Shown here piece by piece: positions 45,149 to 57,330 of a stretch of DNA of 64,000 nucleotides (position 1 is its first letter; each line of letters begins with the position of its first letter). The translations under genes and the position numbers were made by a program. The stretch is from assembly GCA_045837725.1 (NCBI GenBank), contig JBEWZL010000216.1, positions 62,001 to 126,000 on the forward strand. The letters run 5' to 3'. The notes beneath the pieces are model-generated. The model was not told the origin of the DNA, searched no databases, and worked only from the letters and a program-made list of their open reading frames with translations. The stretch comes from Vermamoeba vermiformis. Its lineage: Eukaryota; Tubulinea; Echinamoebida.

Positions 45149-48100
45149 CTACTCGTATTTGGGTGCATTCAGTTTGCCCATCTGACTCAGTTCATCACCT
45201 TCATCATCGTTTGTGCCTTCAACATAATAAGCTCTTCCTGAGAATTTTAAACCATTTGCGTTTGTATTAATATTCTCGTTTGTATTATTATTTGTGTTAT
45301 TGTTCTTCGAAGGCTTTCCGTAATTCTTTGCACTATCCAGACCCTTTCGTTGAATACTTGATAACACGTCTTGTTCGGCAACAAAAACGTCTCTTTGTGC
45401 CTCTAAGCTCTCTAACGATGCTAAAATTGTTTCAAAGTCGGGTCGTTTTTGCGGATCTGTTGCCACGCATTCTTCAATGATGGATAGGAAAGTTATGACC
45501 GTAGGAGACTAAAAATAGCACCGTAAGTGAATATTCGAGATCGTATAGCGAAAAAAAGACCATTTTGGTTTGAAAGTGGATGTGGCACGGGATCCGATCG
45601 ACTTACCTGCTGATACTCTTCCTTCAATACTTTGAAGTGCTCATAAGTAGTGTTGCCTTTAGAGGCCTTCTTCTTGGTCAAAAGCTCGAACAAAACTAAG
45701 CCATACATATATACATCTGATTCACGCGAGTACAGTTGAATCTTGTTTTCAACCTACAAACAGCATCGTTAGGCGGTTTCCTAATAAGGAAATCGACGCG
45801 AAATTTCTTGAAATTTCTTAAAGGTCTCGGCTATATTACGAAACTAAGGCTTACCTCTGGCGGTCGAATTCGCTTGTAAATTTTGTTCGAGGCCAAGATG
45901 CTGCCTGCCACGGCTGACAAACCAAAATCTGCTACTTTACATTCACCGCTATCTGCGACCTGAACCTTATATTAGTCCTATTAAGCTATAATATTACCGC
46001 AATCAACTCTTACCAAGATATTATTCGTGTGCAAGTCGCGGTGTAAAATTATTGGCTTGCGTGAATGCAGCCACGCCATGCCTCGTGCAGTTGTAATGGC
46101 GCATTTGAGGACATTAGGCCACGTCAATTCTGTCATCAAGTATTTGCGCAGACTACCTACAACGAAAAAAACGTAAGTTTAGATGCTGAATCTAGCTAGA
46201 TCCAGAACGTGACTGTTCGATTGATTTGAAAAGGTTCAATAGGGTTATATGTAAGTTACGCACCTCGATGCAAGTACTCGGTAATAATACAAGGGACGCC
46301 CTCGTCAGTGGTGCTGGCGCCTAAGAACATCAAAATGTTTGGATGGTGGATCTCACTCATCAACCCGACTTCATATTCAAAACTTTGTTTTGTGACTTGA
46401 TCGATGCGATTGATATCCATCTTTAACATCTTGACGGCGACAGGGGTACCTGCAGAAGAGTTAGATTAGATCGGAACAGATCGAAAAAGATCGTTGGTGC
46501 ATTTGGTTTAGCGTAACGAGATTAATATTAACTAATTATAATGTACGCGTACCATGAAGAGCGCCTTTAAAGACTGTTCCAAACTCTCCGTCACCCAAAA
46601 TAATGTTGCGATCGAAGTTAACCTCATTGAATGAAGTCTCCCATTTCCATGCTCGAGTGCCAGGGTCGTAATCTGAATATATTTGGTAAGTTTCCGTGCA
46701 AAAAGAGCAAATCGGGCTCGTTCGAACAAAAAGGAAAAAGAGCAAAAAAATTCGCTCCCACCTGGGTTCGAACCAGGGACCTTTCGGTTAACAGCCGAAC
46801 GCTCTGCCGACTGAGCTATGGAAGCTTGTTGACCCGACGATTTCAAAAAAACGGGACCAGTCCGGTCGACATTGATAACTCTTTGTTTTTACCTTCTAGC
46901 AGCTTCTTGATTCTATGAGTGGAAGGCAAATCAATGGCTCGTGATCGCAAGTTGTTCTCGATTCGCGGGTTGATCTTTCGTTGCAGTAACATTTCCACGA
47001 CTCGTTCGTGACCGTGTTTGGCCGCCTATTCAAACGATAATTAGGCGAGTTGTGGTACGCAAAATCGATCGAAATTTTGCTTACCTTGTGCAGGCCTGAC
47101 TCGCCGTGATTATCTACAGTATTTACATCTGCTCCGAAAGTCACCAACTGTTCAGCGCATTCTAAAGCACTAAGCAAACGTGTTATTAGGACAACCAATT
47201 ATGCCAAACTAGTTGCATACCCGATCTCACATGCAGTGAGTAACGGCGTGAGTCCGTGCTTGTTCCGCAAATGAACGTTTGCACCGCGTTGCAGCAACAT
47301 TGTGACGTAATGTACCTCCTTGGCATAGACAGCTGTTTTAAATGTTATAAATCATCTTATTTAGGGCAACGTTGTGCTTCGTACCTAAGAACAGAGGCGT
47401 GTTTCCGAGGTTGTTTTGTGCGTCAACTTCGAGGTCTTGTCGATGCAGCAACTGATCGACAAATTCAGGTCTGAAAATATCTTCCAAAAAGCACAGATGC
47501 AATGGCGTGTTGAGCAACAACGGCACGGTGACATTGACGTCCGCGTGTCGTTCTAACAATAACATGGCAATATCGGGTCGACGCTTTTTCATAGCAATTA
47601 ACAAAGGCACCTGCACGCACGTTAAAAATTTTGCATAAGGATTAAATAATTAATTCAACAACGTACCTCGCCTTCGCTGTTTGGCACATTGACGTCTGCG
47701 CCTTGATTGTCAATCAGATCTCGCAAAAGCTAATCACGAGGGCATTAGTATGGAGAATGTTCGTATTAATTTTTGTTGTTATAGTACCTCAGTATCACCG
47801 AATTCAATTGCGTGGATCAATGGCGTTACTCCGCGCTCGTCCAACTCGTTGATGAAACAGTTGGAAAGAATGTCGCTTTGAAACAACGGATTGCTCGTTG
47901 TGGATGCCGAGGAGTGACTCAACTGAGTTGATTTTGGGCGGCTGCAATTGATACATTAGCACGATTATAATGTTCATTGACAATATCATTCAAACATTAA
48001 TATTATAATATGTATTAGTACTTACGGTGACTCGTGTGATTTTTGTAAACTGATCTCTTCAGATTTGGCTGTTTTGATAGAAATAAAGTCCGTCGATAAA

Positions 48101-49333
48101 TGTGACTAATAATAGATTACGGTTAGCTTTTTTCATGAAAATATGATTATTCATGAAGCAGTAATCTTACCACGTGTCTTCGTGCCATTCGTTCCGACAA
48201 AGGCATACTCGGCTCAACCATAAACTCGCTCTTCTTGGGCGGTTTGACTGCTGAAAAAGAACGAGGGAAATTTGTCGGTGAAGAACTCAATTCGCTTGCA
48301 CGTGTTGCACGGCTTGTTTTCGTACTTCGACCTCGCTTCTTGCGACTCGACTTTCGTTCAAGTTTTCTAGCACTAGAGGACGATTTGACCAAATCCTATT
48401 CATTCAATAGTTAGGGGCTGGCATCTTTAGAAGTGGTATATAATTGTTATATTGTAAGAATATCGTTATTGAGTGCCGAAGTGAGTCAAACACACGGGAT
48501 CTAAAATTAAAACTTGATTTGTTATCTAACATCCCAAATCTCTATTTATATCTTTATCTTGTAAATATTAATTAATGGTGTATTTATATGGCTGTTATGA
48601 TAATATTCAGACCGATTACACGATTTTGGATCGTCGATCTCAAAAAATTATTTGGAGGAAGTCTAAAGGTTTTTAGTTTGCAATATAAATTTGTGACTAT
48701 ACTTACGCTATATTGATTTCGTAGGTCTTCATATTTCTCGCACATTTTTTGATATTCTTTTCGGAGTTTTTGGTATTGTTCGCTGTTGTCTTCGCTCGAG
48801 CTTAGATCCGGTGATTCTTCATCGCCGCTAAGCTCAGACGAGGAATATGAAGATGACGAGCTGCTTTCTATTCATGAAATTAGTATAATTATTTTGCGAT
48901 GGATAAATGTCTTGAAGAAATTTTGGATCGCGTATTCTTCAAAATCAAAATTTAACTTTACTCGCAATCATATTTGCACTATAATATAATGTTATAATGT
49001 AATATTTTAAGCGGAGTTGCCGACATTTTAAACCAGTTATTCGAATTCTAATTTTCAATCTGCTGTTAATCGATAATTTAACGGAGTTAAAGAATAGATA
49101 CTAATCATTATACTGATAATATTATTTATAGACGCATTTATTATTATTTTAAAATTAAAATTACGCTAGATTTACTCGCCACAACAACGAAAAACTAGAA
49201 ATTGGTTAGAATAATATTTACCTTCGTCAGACGATCTTGATTCGTGCGAATCAGAATAATCACTTTCATTGGAGTCTAAATTGGCGTGCCTTAGTCTATT
49301 AGGTGTCCGATCCCTTCTGTTTTTGTGTGCCAT
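45149..49333 (-). CDS. Ankyrin-repeat TKL protein kinase
   Basis: Long spliced gene (about 14 exons). N-terminus from 49333: MAHKNRRDRTPNRLRHANLD, acidic/Ser-rich, then a coiled-coil and basic KRGRSTKTSR region (about 48360-48160). Four or five ankyrin repeats follow (about 47850-46920), for example RPDIAMLLLERHADVNVT, LGNTPLFLG, QLVTFGADVNTVDNHGESGL and ERVVEMLLQRKINP. The kinase domain (about 46673-45160) has the glycine loop GDGEFGTVFKG, VAVKMLK, catalytic loop HRDLHTNNILV, DFGLS, and RIRPPE in place of the usual APE motif. C-terminal tail is Asn-rich. The architecture recalls ankyrin TKL kinases of protists and integrin-linked kinases. A tRNA gene lies inside the intron between the ankyrin and kinase parts. 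Confidence 0.82.
46753..46825 (-). tRNA. tRNA-Asn (anticodon GTT), nested in an intron
   Basis: A perfect 73-nt cloverleaf on the minus strand: acceptor arms GCTTCCA and TGGGAGC (one G-T pair), D arm GCTC/GAGC, anticodon stem TTCGG/CCGAA with loop CTGTTAA, T arm CCTGG/CCAGG with loop TTCGAAC. A run of seven T follows just downstream (minus strand), as expected for an RNA polymerase III terminator. The gene has no intron of its own. It lies in the 220-bp intron 46892-46673 of the ankyrin kinase gene, in the same orientation. Confidence 0.97.
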
Positions 49334-49559
49334 CTTGTTTTTCTAATCCCATGAAATAACTTCCAAAATGATGTAGTTGCTTGTAGCACTCGTATTCATA
49401 TGAATATCTAAATGGTATTCGCTCAACGTGCGAATTTAAAAGCCTCCCAGGGAGGCAAAAAAGTTGAAAAATCGTTTTTTGGATCAAATTCAAATTTTGT
49501 TCGAGAATCAGCAGATCAAGAGCCGTAATAATGTTATAATATCGGACCAGTAATTTTAA

Positions 49560-52500
49560 ATGGAGAATTTAAAAGATACCGCCATAAAGGTACGCTTTGG
49601 CATGAGTTGGAATGAAGTTGCAAATCTCATCAAAAATATTTAAAATATCTTACAGGCTATCTTTGCACTATATGATCCTCAAAATGGACCAAAAAAACAA
49701 GAAGCGAACCAATGGCTTATGAAATTTGTATCCACTCCAGAAGCGTGGGATATTTCAAAAGAGTTATTGTCTTCAACGGTAAGCTGCTCTTGATCCTTTA
49801 ATTAAAATAAGAAAATATTTTAATTAGTGTAAATTGCATATTATTTTACCCTAATTAAATTAATTACACAAAGAGTCGCGGGATCTAAAGATATTTTTTT
49901 GATATGATTTTTCTCTAGTACCGAGAAGTCCAGTTCGTAGCTGCTCAAAGTCTATGGCAAAAAACACGCAATGATTGGTATGTCACGATATTGCATTAAA
50001 TTTCCTATGTAATTTTTGAATTGTCGTAATAATTCCAAAATGCCAACCAAATCCAAGTCAAATGGAGCAAGACCGCAGAATAATTGTTTATATCATTTAA
50101 TAATTTAATGCATTAGCACAGGTGACTTTAATATAATTATTTCAATATTATCTATCACGCAAGTCTCGAGCCAAAAATATTTATTTTTTCGAAAAGGAAT
50201 CCGCTCCCAGAAGAAGTTAAGAAACAATTGCCGAGTCAATTATTAGGCCTTGCGTTACAACATGCTTCGGTAGATCGTATTGTTCGCGTACGACTTTGCT
50301 TGGCTGTTGCTGCTGCAGGTAACTTTATTTTTTTCAAACCTCTCAATTCTTCATAGATTACCTTATTTAGTATTTTTATTTTATAAATATATATTATTTT
50401 ATGTTTATATATTATTTTGAAACGATTTGTTACTCCTGAAAAACGACGCCTGAAAGATCTGGATCTCACAATTACGCGACTATATGCCGATTTTAATAAT
50501 ATAAATGTCATACGAATGCTTATTTATTATATTAGGCATTCGAGCTATCCCAACCTATTGGCCTACGATGTTTACAGATCTGCTCAATTTGGTGGTCAAT
50601 CCTCCTTCGGTTCCAAACACTAAACCACTCGATATTAGGTAATTATATTATATACTACTCTTTTTTCGACGCGTAATAATTTTATAACTTTAAATAGGAT
50701 TGTTGTAATGGCTATTTTGTCGTTATTGCCCGAGGAATTAGAAGTAGCAATTTTGAGCCATTCAAAGCAGTAAGTAGCATAATATTACGCTAATATATTT
50801 AAATATTACTTATATATGTATACTATACCCTTAAACTCTAATTTTAAGACTTGTAGTAATCGATCTGAAAAACTGATCAAAATTTTTTTCTTTAATTAGG
50901 GACGAAGTTAGCAAATATTTGATGAATAATGCCCCGCAATTACTGGAATTAATTCGATCGGTATTGCAACAACAAGTCAACAACGAAGAAATGACGCACA
51001 TGAAGTTAACTGCTTTGCAGTGCGTAAAGAATTGGGTCAAATTTGGCGTATCTTTAAGGTAAGGGCATATTTATACTTTAACTATTATTATAAGCGCCTC
51101 TATAATTTATAAGCTCTCTATAAGCCAATACACCATAAATTCCAAAATTGGATCAGCGTATCGGATCTACTTTCTTTATTTAGTTTTTACTGATTAACAT
51201 TACGAATATATAATTACCATATTATATACGAACATAGTATCGTTACTATTATTCGAATTACCTCAGTTAACATTAACGACTAATTTTCTAATATTTACTC
51301 GTGTTATAAGGCCAGCACATTTTCTCTCGAAATATTAACCTTATTTAATATGAAAATAGAATGATGATGGCCGGTTCTCCAAGTTTACTGCAATTATGTT
51401 TCGATGCCATGACTGATACAACACTCTACGGCGATGCATCGGATGTACTTCTCGAAACACTTTCTCGTAGAAGTTCAGGCGATGCTACGCCTAATTTCAA
51501 ATCAGCTCTTGATCTCGCTAAAAATACATTCTACGAATCGGATGAAAATGCGCGAAGAGAGATTTATTCGCGGTTGATCTCGTTACGTAGTTTGTACGAA
51601 AAGACATTGAAGGGAGGGGTCTATCAATTCAATGAAAATTATGGACGGGCTATTGTGCAAGTAGTTTCTGCTTTCTGCGAGTCCAATACCTCATTATTAG
51701 GTAAGCCAAATCCACATCCGAAGAGCGAATTTTTTTTAAATCTACTATTGAAGCGATAAGTATAATAATGATATAAATATATGCCCAAGCAATTACAGGT
51801 ACTAATTCGTAGCCTAGGATGCGGTCTTAATGGCCAAGAGTTGACGATCCAGTTGCTCAATTTCATGCTCGAATGTACAAACGATCCTTTTAAGCAAACG
51901 AGCGAATTAACATTGCCGTTCTGGAACGTACTAGAGAAAGACCTTGCTAACCCAAAAGAAGTAAGTCTCGTTAATTTTCTTTAGTCGATCTAACTTTCGA
52001 TCCTCATCCCAGTACGCGCCTTTATTCGAACATGCTTTTGGTATACTTCTAAGACAGTGTTCATATAATTTAGATTTTGATTATAACGTCGGTTGGAATG
52101 GTAAGCCAGTTCTATTGCTTTATTTCAAATTGAAAATTATTGCTTAAATTAGCTTTAATTTTTTGTGTATATAATTTTCTTATTCCTTAATGCAGTAATA
52201 TACCATGCATAGAATAAAATTTACATCTTTTTCCAATTTATACTTATATTGATAATTTGTTTTTTTCGCTGCTAGATCCGATGTCCAAGGAAGATTTTGA
52301 TGCGTACCGAAAAGAAGCTGAGAATACCTTTAGAGCAGTGTATAATATCTTAGAACAACAGTTTGTTAATATCTTATGGACCTCATTACAACACCACGGC
52401 AACAAATGGCAGACAGCTGAATCCATCTACTTCGCGCTACTTACTGCCGCTGAAAGGATCTCGCCAACAGAACCGTCAATAGCTCAGTTTTGCAATTGGG

Positions 52501-55152
52501 CATTACAGAACAACTCTAGGGATAATATTTTCCTGAGCACTACTATTGTCAGATTTCTAGGTAAGCACGATCGATTACGCAAAACAAATCCAAAAAGTTT
52601 GCGATGAGCGCCCAAAAACCGCTTCGCTAAATATAGCGCTTAAGTAATTAATTAATGCAGCCTAATTTTGGATTTTACTCTAAAAGCTCATTTTGCCACA
52701 TTTAGGTAATTTTGCTGAATGGTTTGAAAAAAATCCTTCTGCAGCGACTTTTCTCGAAGCAACCATCAAATACATCATGTACTTCCTCACTAGCAATAAC
52801 GCCGATACTAGCTTTGTCGCCGGTACGTTTCGCCGATGCTAAGGCGGAAAAAAGAAAGAAATTTCTAACTTTAGATTTTTTGCTCGATCTAGCACAAGCG
52901 CTGCGGAAATTTTGTTTTAAATGCGAGTCGGGATTACTGCCTGTGCTGAAGATTGTGTTCGAGCAATATACGTCCATATTCCCAAAGATCAAGGTCGAAG
53001 ATCGAAGTCTCATCGTGGAAGGTTTTGTTCACTTGATCTACAAACTGCCTGCAGATCAAGTCACCGGTGCTTTACAAATGATCATCTCGCCCATTCTAGC
53101 CAACATACAGCAAATCAACAGTCAACCTACAGTAAGTCTATTCATACAAAAAAAGTAAAGCACGCGATCGGATCACGTACTAACGAACTATTTTTATGCG
53201 TTGTTAGTCAACTGAACGACATAGATTGCTATTACACGAGTTGAACTGCTTGACAACAACAATGTGGGACCATCAAGTTGACGGGCCGAGCAATCGTGTC
53301 ATCAAACGATTGGCGAAGAAGTCGAGTACGACAACTGCTCCGTTAGTCAGTGCGACTGGAGCACCTCATCCGCTCGTCATTCTCTTCACTAATAGCACAC
53401 TGGGTACTATACTATCTCAATTGCACGATGAATTCATTAACAATGGATCCGAAAGCTATTTGGTCCAGGTACGAATCCGGATTTGCCCCAAGAACCCTTA
53501 ATTACACCGTTAAATATTATTAAGATTAACCCTTACGTGATCCTACGACTAACCATGTCATATTTACTAGAGTTTGTATAATATATACATAGCAGCCCTG
53601 CGAACGTCGGAAAGATCCTTTGCCCCAGTTTTGCCGGCGTTAATTCCTAAAGTCATGTCGTATTACTTCAAGCAGCCTAACAACAGCTCGTTGGATTTAT
53701 TGCGCGAAGTCATCGAGTACTTTGGTGCCGATGAAGACAAAAGCCAAGCGTTTTCAGACCTGCTGCTCAATGTCTCTCAGAAAACATTCGAATTGCTCCA
53801 AAAAAGTAAGCAACATTATACAATTTTTTGCTAGTATCGCCAAAATATTCTCAAGTCAAATTCGTCGAATTCTTTTCATTTATCAAGGTCCGAGGCTACT
53901 CGATCGGTTGCGGGAAGTTATTCTTTGCTTAGTAAGTGGTGACCCGAACACTCAGCTGCGGAGCGTCTCGGGCACGACCACACTAACAAGAATGCACCGC
54001 TTCCCGTCCGATCAGCGAAGTTAAGCTTGTTCAGGCCTTCTTAGTACTGGGGTAGGAGACTACCTGGGAATCGGAGGTGTTGTGCTCTCATCTTTTTTGC
54101 TTTTTATCCTTCTCCATAATATCAATCGAATCTTCCCTTACAAACTGAACAAGCTTAACCCAAGCCAGATCGAAGTTTTAAATTTTGCTTTTTGCCAACT
54201 GATTGCGTTTTTATACTTACCTTAATCGTATCGTAGGTGTTGCAGCGCATTTAGAACTCGTCCAAGGCTATTTAGAACTGCTGTACCAAGCAATGAAGAC
54301 CAATGCGAACCTCCTTACCACGCAAGCTACATCCGCTATTCCGAGCACTGCACTGCAACTCTCCGTGCAGGCTTTGACTTCCAAAGGTACCTAATACCCT
54401 CTATAGTATATTGATCCTCAATTGACCAGCTGTCATGTTTTTTGAATTCGTGGCGCGATCCGATTTAACGTTGCTTATTTTTAGATGTCGAAACCGTTGG
54501 AGCAGCATTGTTGTATTTGAACGTATTGTTGCTCGGGCCACACCGCACAATTCCTGCTTGGACTCAATACATTCAAACAGCGTTGCAGCATCAGGCTAAT
54601 ACGCTCGTCAAGGCTCTTCTAGGCGCGATCGTGCAACACGCAGGACACTTCAAATTGCTACCAAAACAAGCTGAATTATTGTTCCGACTAAGTAAGTACC
54701 TTATATTGCGTATTAGTGGTATACGAAACGCTAAATCGTTCCGGATGTAGTTCAAGATTACCGACCAGTAATTGAACCGACGCTCATCGCGATTTTCGCC
54801 GAAGAAGGCTTCCTACACGAAGAATTTTCGAAGGAAGATAAGCAAACAGTCCTAAGCATATTTTTAAAGTAAGTCGGAGTTCGGATGTCAGTTTGTCTTG
54901 TCGTAATTTTTTTAACCGTTACGGATTACAATCCACCAGTATTTTACGAGTTAACGCAATAACTAAGTACTTTAAATTGGATAATTTGAAATCAGCTATT
55001 ATTAGTGCCTATAGAGTCTTTATAAGGATTAGTCTAATCTCGATCTGGCCAGGTTGAAGCCGTTCGGACGATTCAAGTCTTTTATTACGGACTTTACGGA
55101 CATATGCAATAAGAAGATGAGCTTCGATGCGCTGCTAAGCTATTTAATGTAA
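49560..55152 (+). CDS. Transportin-3/importin-13-type nuclear import receptor
   Basis: Importin-beta superfamily protein of about 900 residues in some 17 exons. N-terminal blocks: ALYDPQNGPKKQEANQWLMK, AWDISKELLSS and REVQFVAAQSLWQKTR, the start of the importin-beta N domain. Later HEAT repeats include LQHASVDRIVRVRLCLAVAA, ALQCVKNWVKFGVSLR, FLLDLAQALRKFCFK, SLYNIYIAALRTSERSFAPV, LLREVIEYFGADEDKSQA and VETVGAALLYLNVLLLG. The C-terminal exon reads LKPFGRFKSFITDFTDICNK and ends at 55152. In animals and yeast (Mtr10) this branch imports SR and other RNA-binding proteins, so an SR protein like the one at 5893-6906 would be a natural cargo (inference). The 431-bp intron 53806-54236 contains a 5S rRNA gene. 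Confidence 0.87.
53970..54088 (+). rRNA. 5S ribosomal RNA gene, nested in an intron
   Basis: About 119 nt with all 5S landmarks: the terminal helix GGGCACGAC pairing with GTTGTGCTC, the loop A/helix III segment TTCCCGTCCGATCAGCGAAG (54001-54020), the box A/C region AGTTAAGC, TTAGTACTGGGGTAGGAGAC, and CTGGGAATCGGAGGTGTTG near the 3' end. A T-run (TTTTTT near 54092) right after the gene is a good RNA polymerase III terminator. It sits in intron 53806-54236 of the transportin gene, sense orientation. Exact ends may be off by one or two bases. Confidence 0.95.
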
Positions 55153-55804
55153 GATAACATCATAGAGACTGAAAAACTAGTTTTTGCTCCGTCGCATCCA
55201 TAATTTAATAGAAATACCAACAAAACGTTATAATATAGCAATCCCATAAACCGAATAGTAAATAAACCATGTTAATAAGTACGAAATTCATGAATGCATC
55301 AGCGCACGATCCAAATTTACTTAGTTTGCACAACACGTCGGCGCCTATATAACGATTTCAATACTTGAACATAATCAAGGCCTTACATTTCAATCGCTTT
55401 ATGAGTAAATTTGATTAAACCGCCTAAAAATAATGCAGTGCAACGATTGGTGGTTGTTCCGCAATATGTCAGCGGGAATACCTTTTTTCATTCATCGCCG
55501 AAAGTCCGAAGATATTAGGCATCGATTTTAGCTTGTTTCAGATCTGGCGACTCGCATGCGAACAGAAATTCGAATTCGCTTTTGTGAGTCATAAACTATT
55601 ATTGGGACAGGATCCCTGAATCGACAGTCGATGGAAATTTAATCCGTAGTTTCGTATAGATAAAGTAGTAACCTAGATGGTGCATCGGATAGTCATATCG
55701 TTATCAAGATCCGAAATTTACAAAGGGGACTCTTTTATTGTCCATATCCGTTCATTACTATAATACACTAAAAATACAATTAATTCGCTATACATCATGA
55801 TCGA
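55153..55804. other. Intergenic region between convergent transportin and RGS genes
   Basis: Some 650 bp, AT-rich, between convergent genes; no open frame of note, RNA gene or repeat was recognised. Confidence 0.5.
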
Positions 55805-56639
55805 TTACTCCTTTGAAGGCGTAACGAAGTGGATATATTTCATTTGTAGTAGTTGTTCGACCTCTTCGCGTAACTCCACGAAGATCGACTTGCTTGGTGA
55901 ATTAAGTCTTTCTTTGATTAATCGTGCTTGCCACGGGTCTAAGTGAACAACGTTCTCGCCTGTAGAAAATCCAAAATACTTGTCGCAAATGTTTTGAGCT
56001 GATTTTAGGATGGAACCCGTGTCGTTTGACGGCATCCGTTCGAAAAGTACGGCGTCACGATAAAATTCCAAGTTCTCTTCGCAGAATTCTTTCATTAGGA
56101 AGCCATGGAACTCCGAATATAGGTCTGTATCGGTGACAATGTCGTGAAACCTTCCTTGGCGAGATTTGTAGAAACTGATCGTAATGCCTCGATTAGTAAG
56201 CTATTGACGCCAAAGTGATAAATTGCATTGCAAATACAAAGGGATAAATTTCAAAATCCATCCAGACGAAGACGCGTTGACGTGGTGAAACAATAAATGT
56301 TTTGGGGTGGATGTCGTAGGAAATTAATTGTTTATGGAAATGTTAATTACGCTTACCTTTTTGTTTTCTTTAATTTCTTTGGCGCTAATGACTTCTTTTT
56401 AGACTCTTTTTCTTTCTTCTTTTCTTCCTTGTGGATTTTATGCTTTCCTTTCTCTTCGGACGATTCGTCTCGTTTACTTCTTTTCGAGGGCGACTCCTCC
56501 TTTCGTTTTATCATTTTCTTATCGAACACTATATTGTGTGCTGCTATGGCAGGATGTGACCGAGAGATGTGGTCGAGTGTCAAATTAACAATGATTGGTT
56601 CGTCAAATAAAAAGCTTGACTTATGTGGTATCGGCAAGT
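55805..56639 (-). CDS. RGS-domain protein with Lys-rich linker (5' end unresolved)
   Basis: C-terminal RGS domain on two exons: RQGRFHDIVTDTDLYSEFHG (about 56145-56086), then FLMKEFCEENLEFYRD and the final helices FVELREEVEQLLQMKYIHFV, ending at 55805. RGS domains speed GTP hydrolysis by G-alpha subunits, so a heterotrimeric G-protein pathway is expected in this organism. The upstream exon (56639-about 56357) encodes DLPIPHKSSFLFDEPIIVN and a long Lys/Ser/Glu-rich tract (KRKEESPSKRSK, HKEEKKKEKESKKK), probably an unstructured or nuclear-targeting linker. It begins after a good acceptor (TTTCTCTAACGTAG). No ATG-containing first exon was found, so the N-terminus is missing from this call. Confidence 0.72.
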
Positions 56640-57330
56640 CTACGTTAGAGAAATAAATTGCAGCCAACAAACCGAAAAAAAGATTGATAAGTTTACGGTT
56701 CACAATGACACGCGTTTGGCGAGATGTTTTGCCGATAGGTTATATGACCAGAAAGCCGAAACTTTTTTGCACACAAAATTATCTCGTGCTGTGATGCGTT
56801 CTCTGGGACGAAAGCAAATTAATTAATTTTATATTAAGCGTGAGTATGCCTCCTAGATCGGCACCACAAGAATTCCGTTAATTAACATCATGACACAGTG
56901 CAGCGGAACATTGTTGTTATACCTCATGATCCAATCGTTACTAACTTGGGTAAGCCAACAAAATCACTTTGCCCCACTCGCCAAGTTTCGGCAAAAGTTT
57001 AAATTTAACGAAGGATCGGCCACAAATCAAAACCAGAAAATTTCGCTTGGCTAACCATGATAGCAACAATTGACAACATTAGGGTTTACTTTAGCCCATA
57101 ATATCCGATTTATTTGCAAGTTTTCGTAAATAACGCTAGTTTTCGAGAACGCGTGCACTAAATTTTTACTGTTGCGTGGATTAGCACAAAACACGTTTTA
57201 GAACGAACCGCTATTTCTCTATATACAAGGTAAACTATCACGTTAATAACATGACGAATGAAACACGGCCTGTGTCAGATCTGAATCTGATCTCGGTGTA
57301 GGCGTCCAACTCGTGCTCTTCACTTAAATC
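56640..57330. other. Region between RGS and LYR genes
   Basis: About 690 bp. It must hold the missing 5' exon(s) of the RGS gene (minus strand) and the promoter of the LYR gene. A plus-strand open frame to 56826 (piece NDTRLARCFADRLYDQKAET) has no family match and is probably chance. Confidence 0.3.

Noticed and set aside
52712-53158. A separate gene inside the transportin locus
   Set aside because: Part of this frame crosses an intron (GTACGT ... TTTAG, about 52823-52875) of the transportin gene; the transportin frame explains the exonic parts.
53813-53938. Extra transportin exon before the 5S gene
   Set aside because: A small exon can be read here, but alignment of the protein with the transportin-3 repeat pattern is continuous when the entire 53806-54236 segment is intronic.
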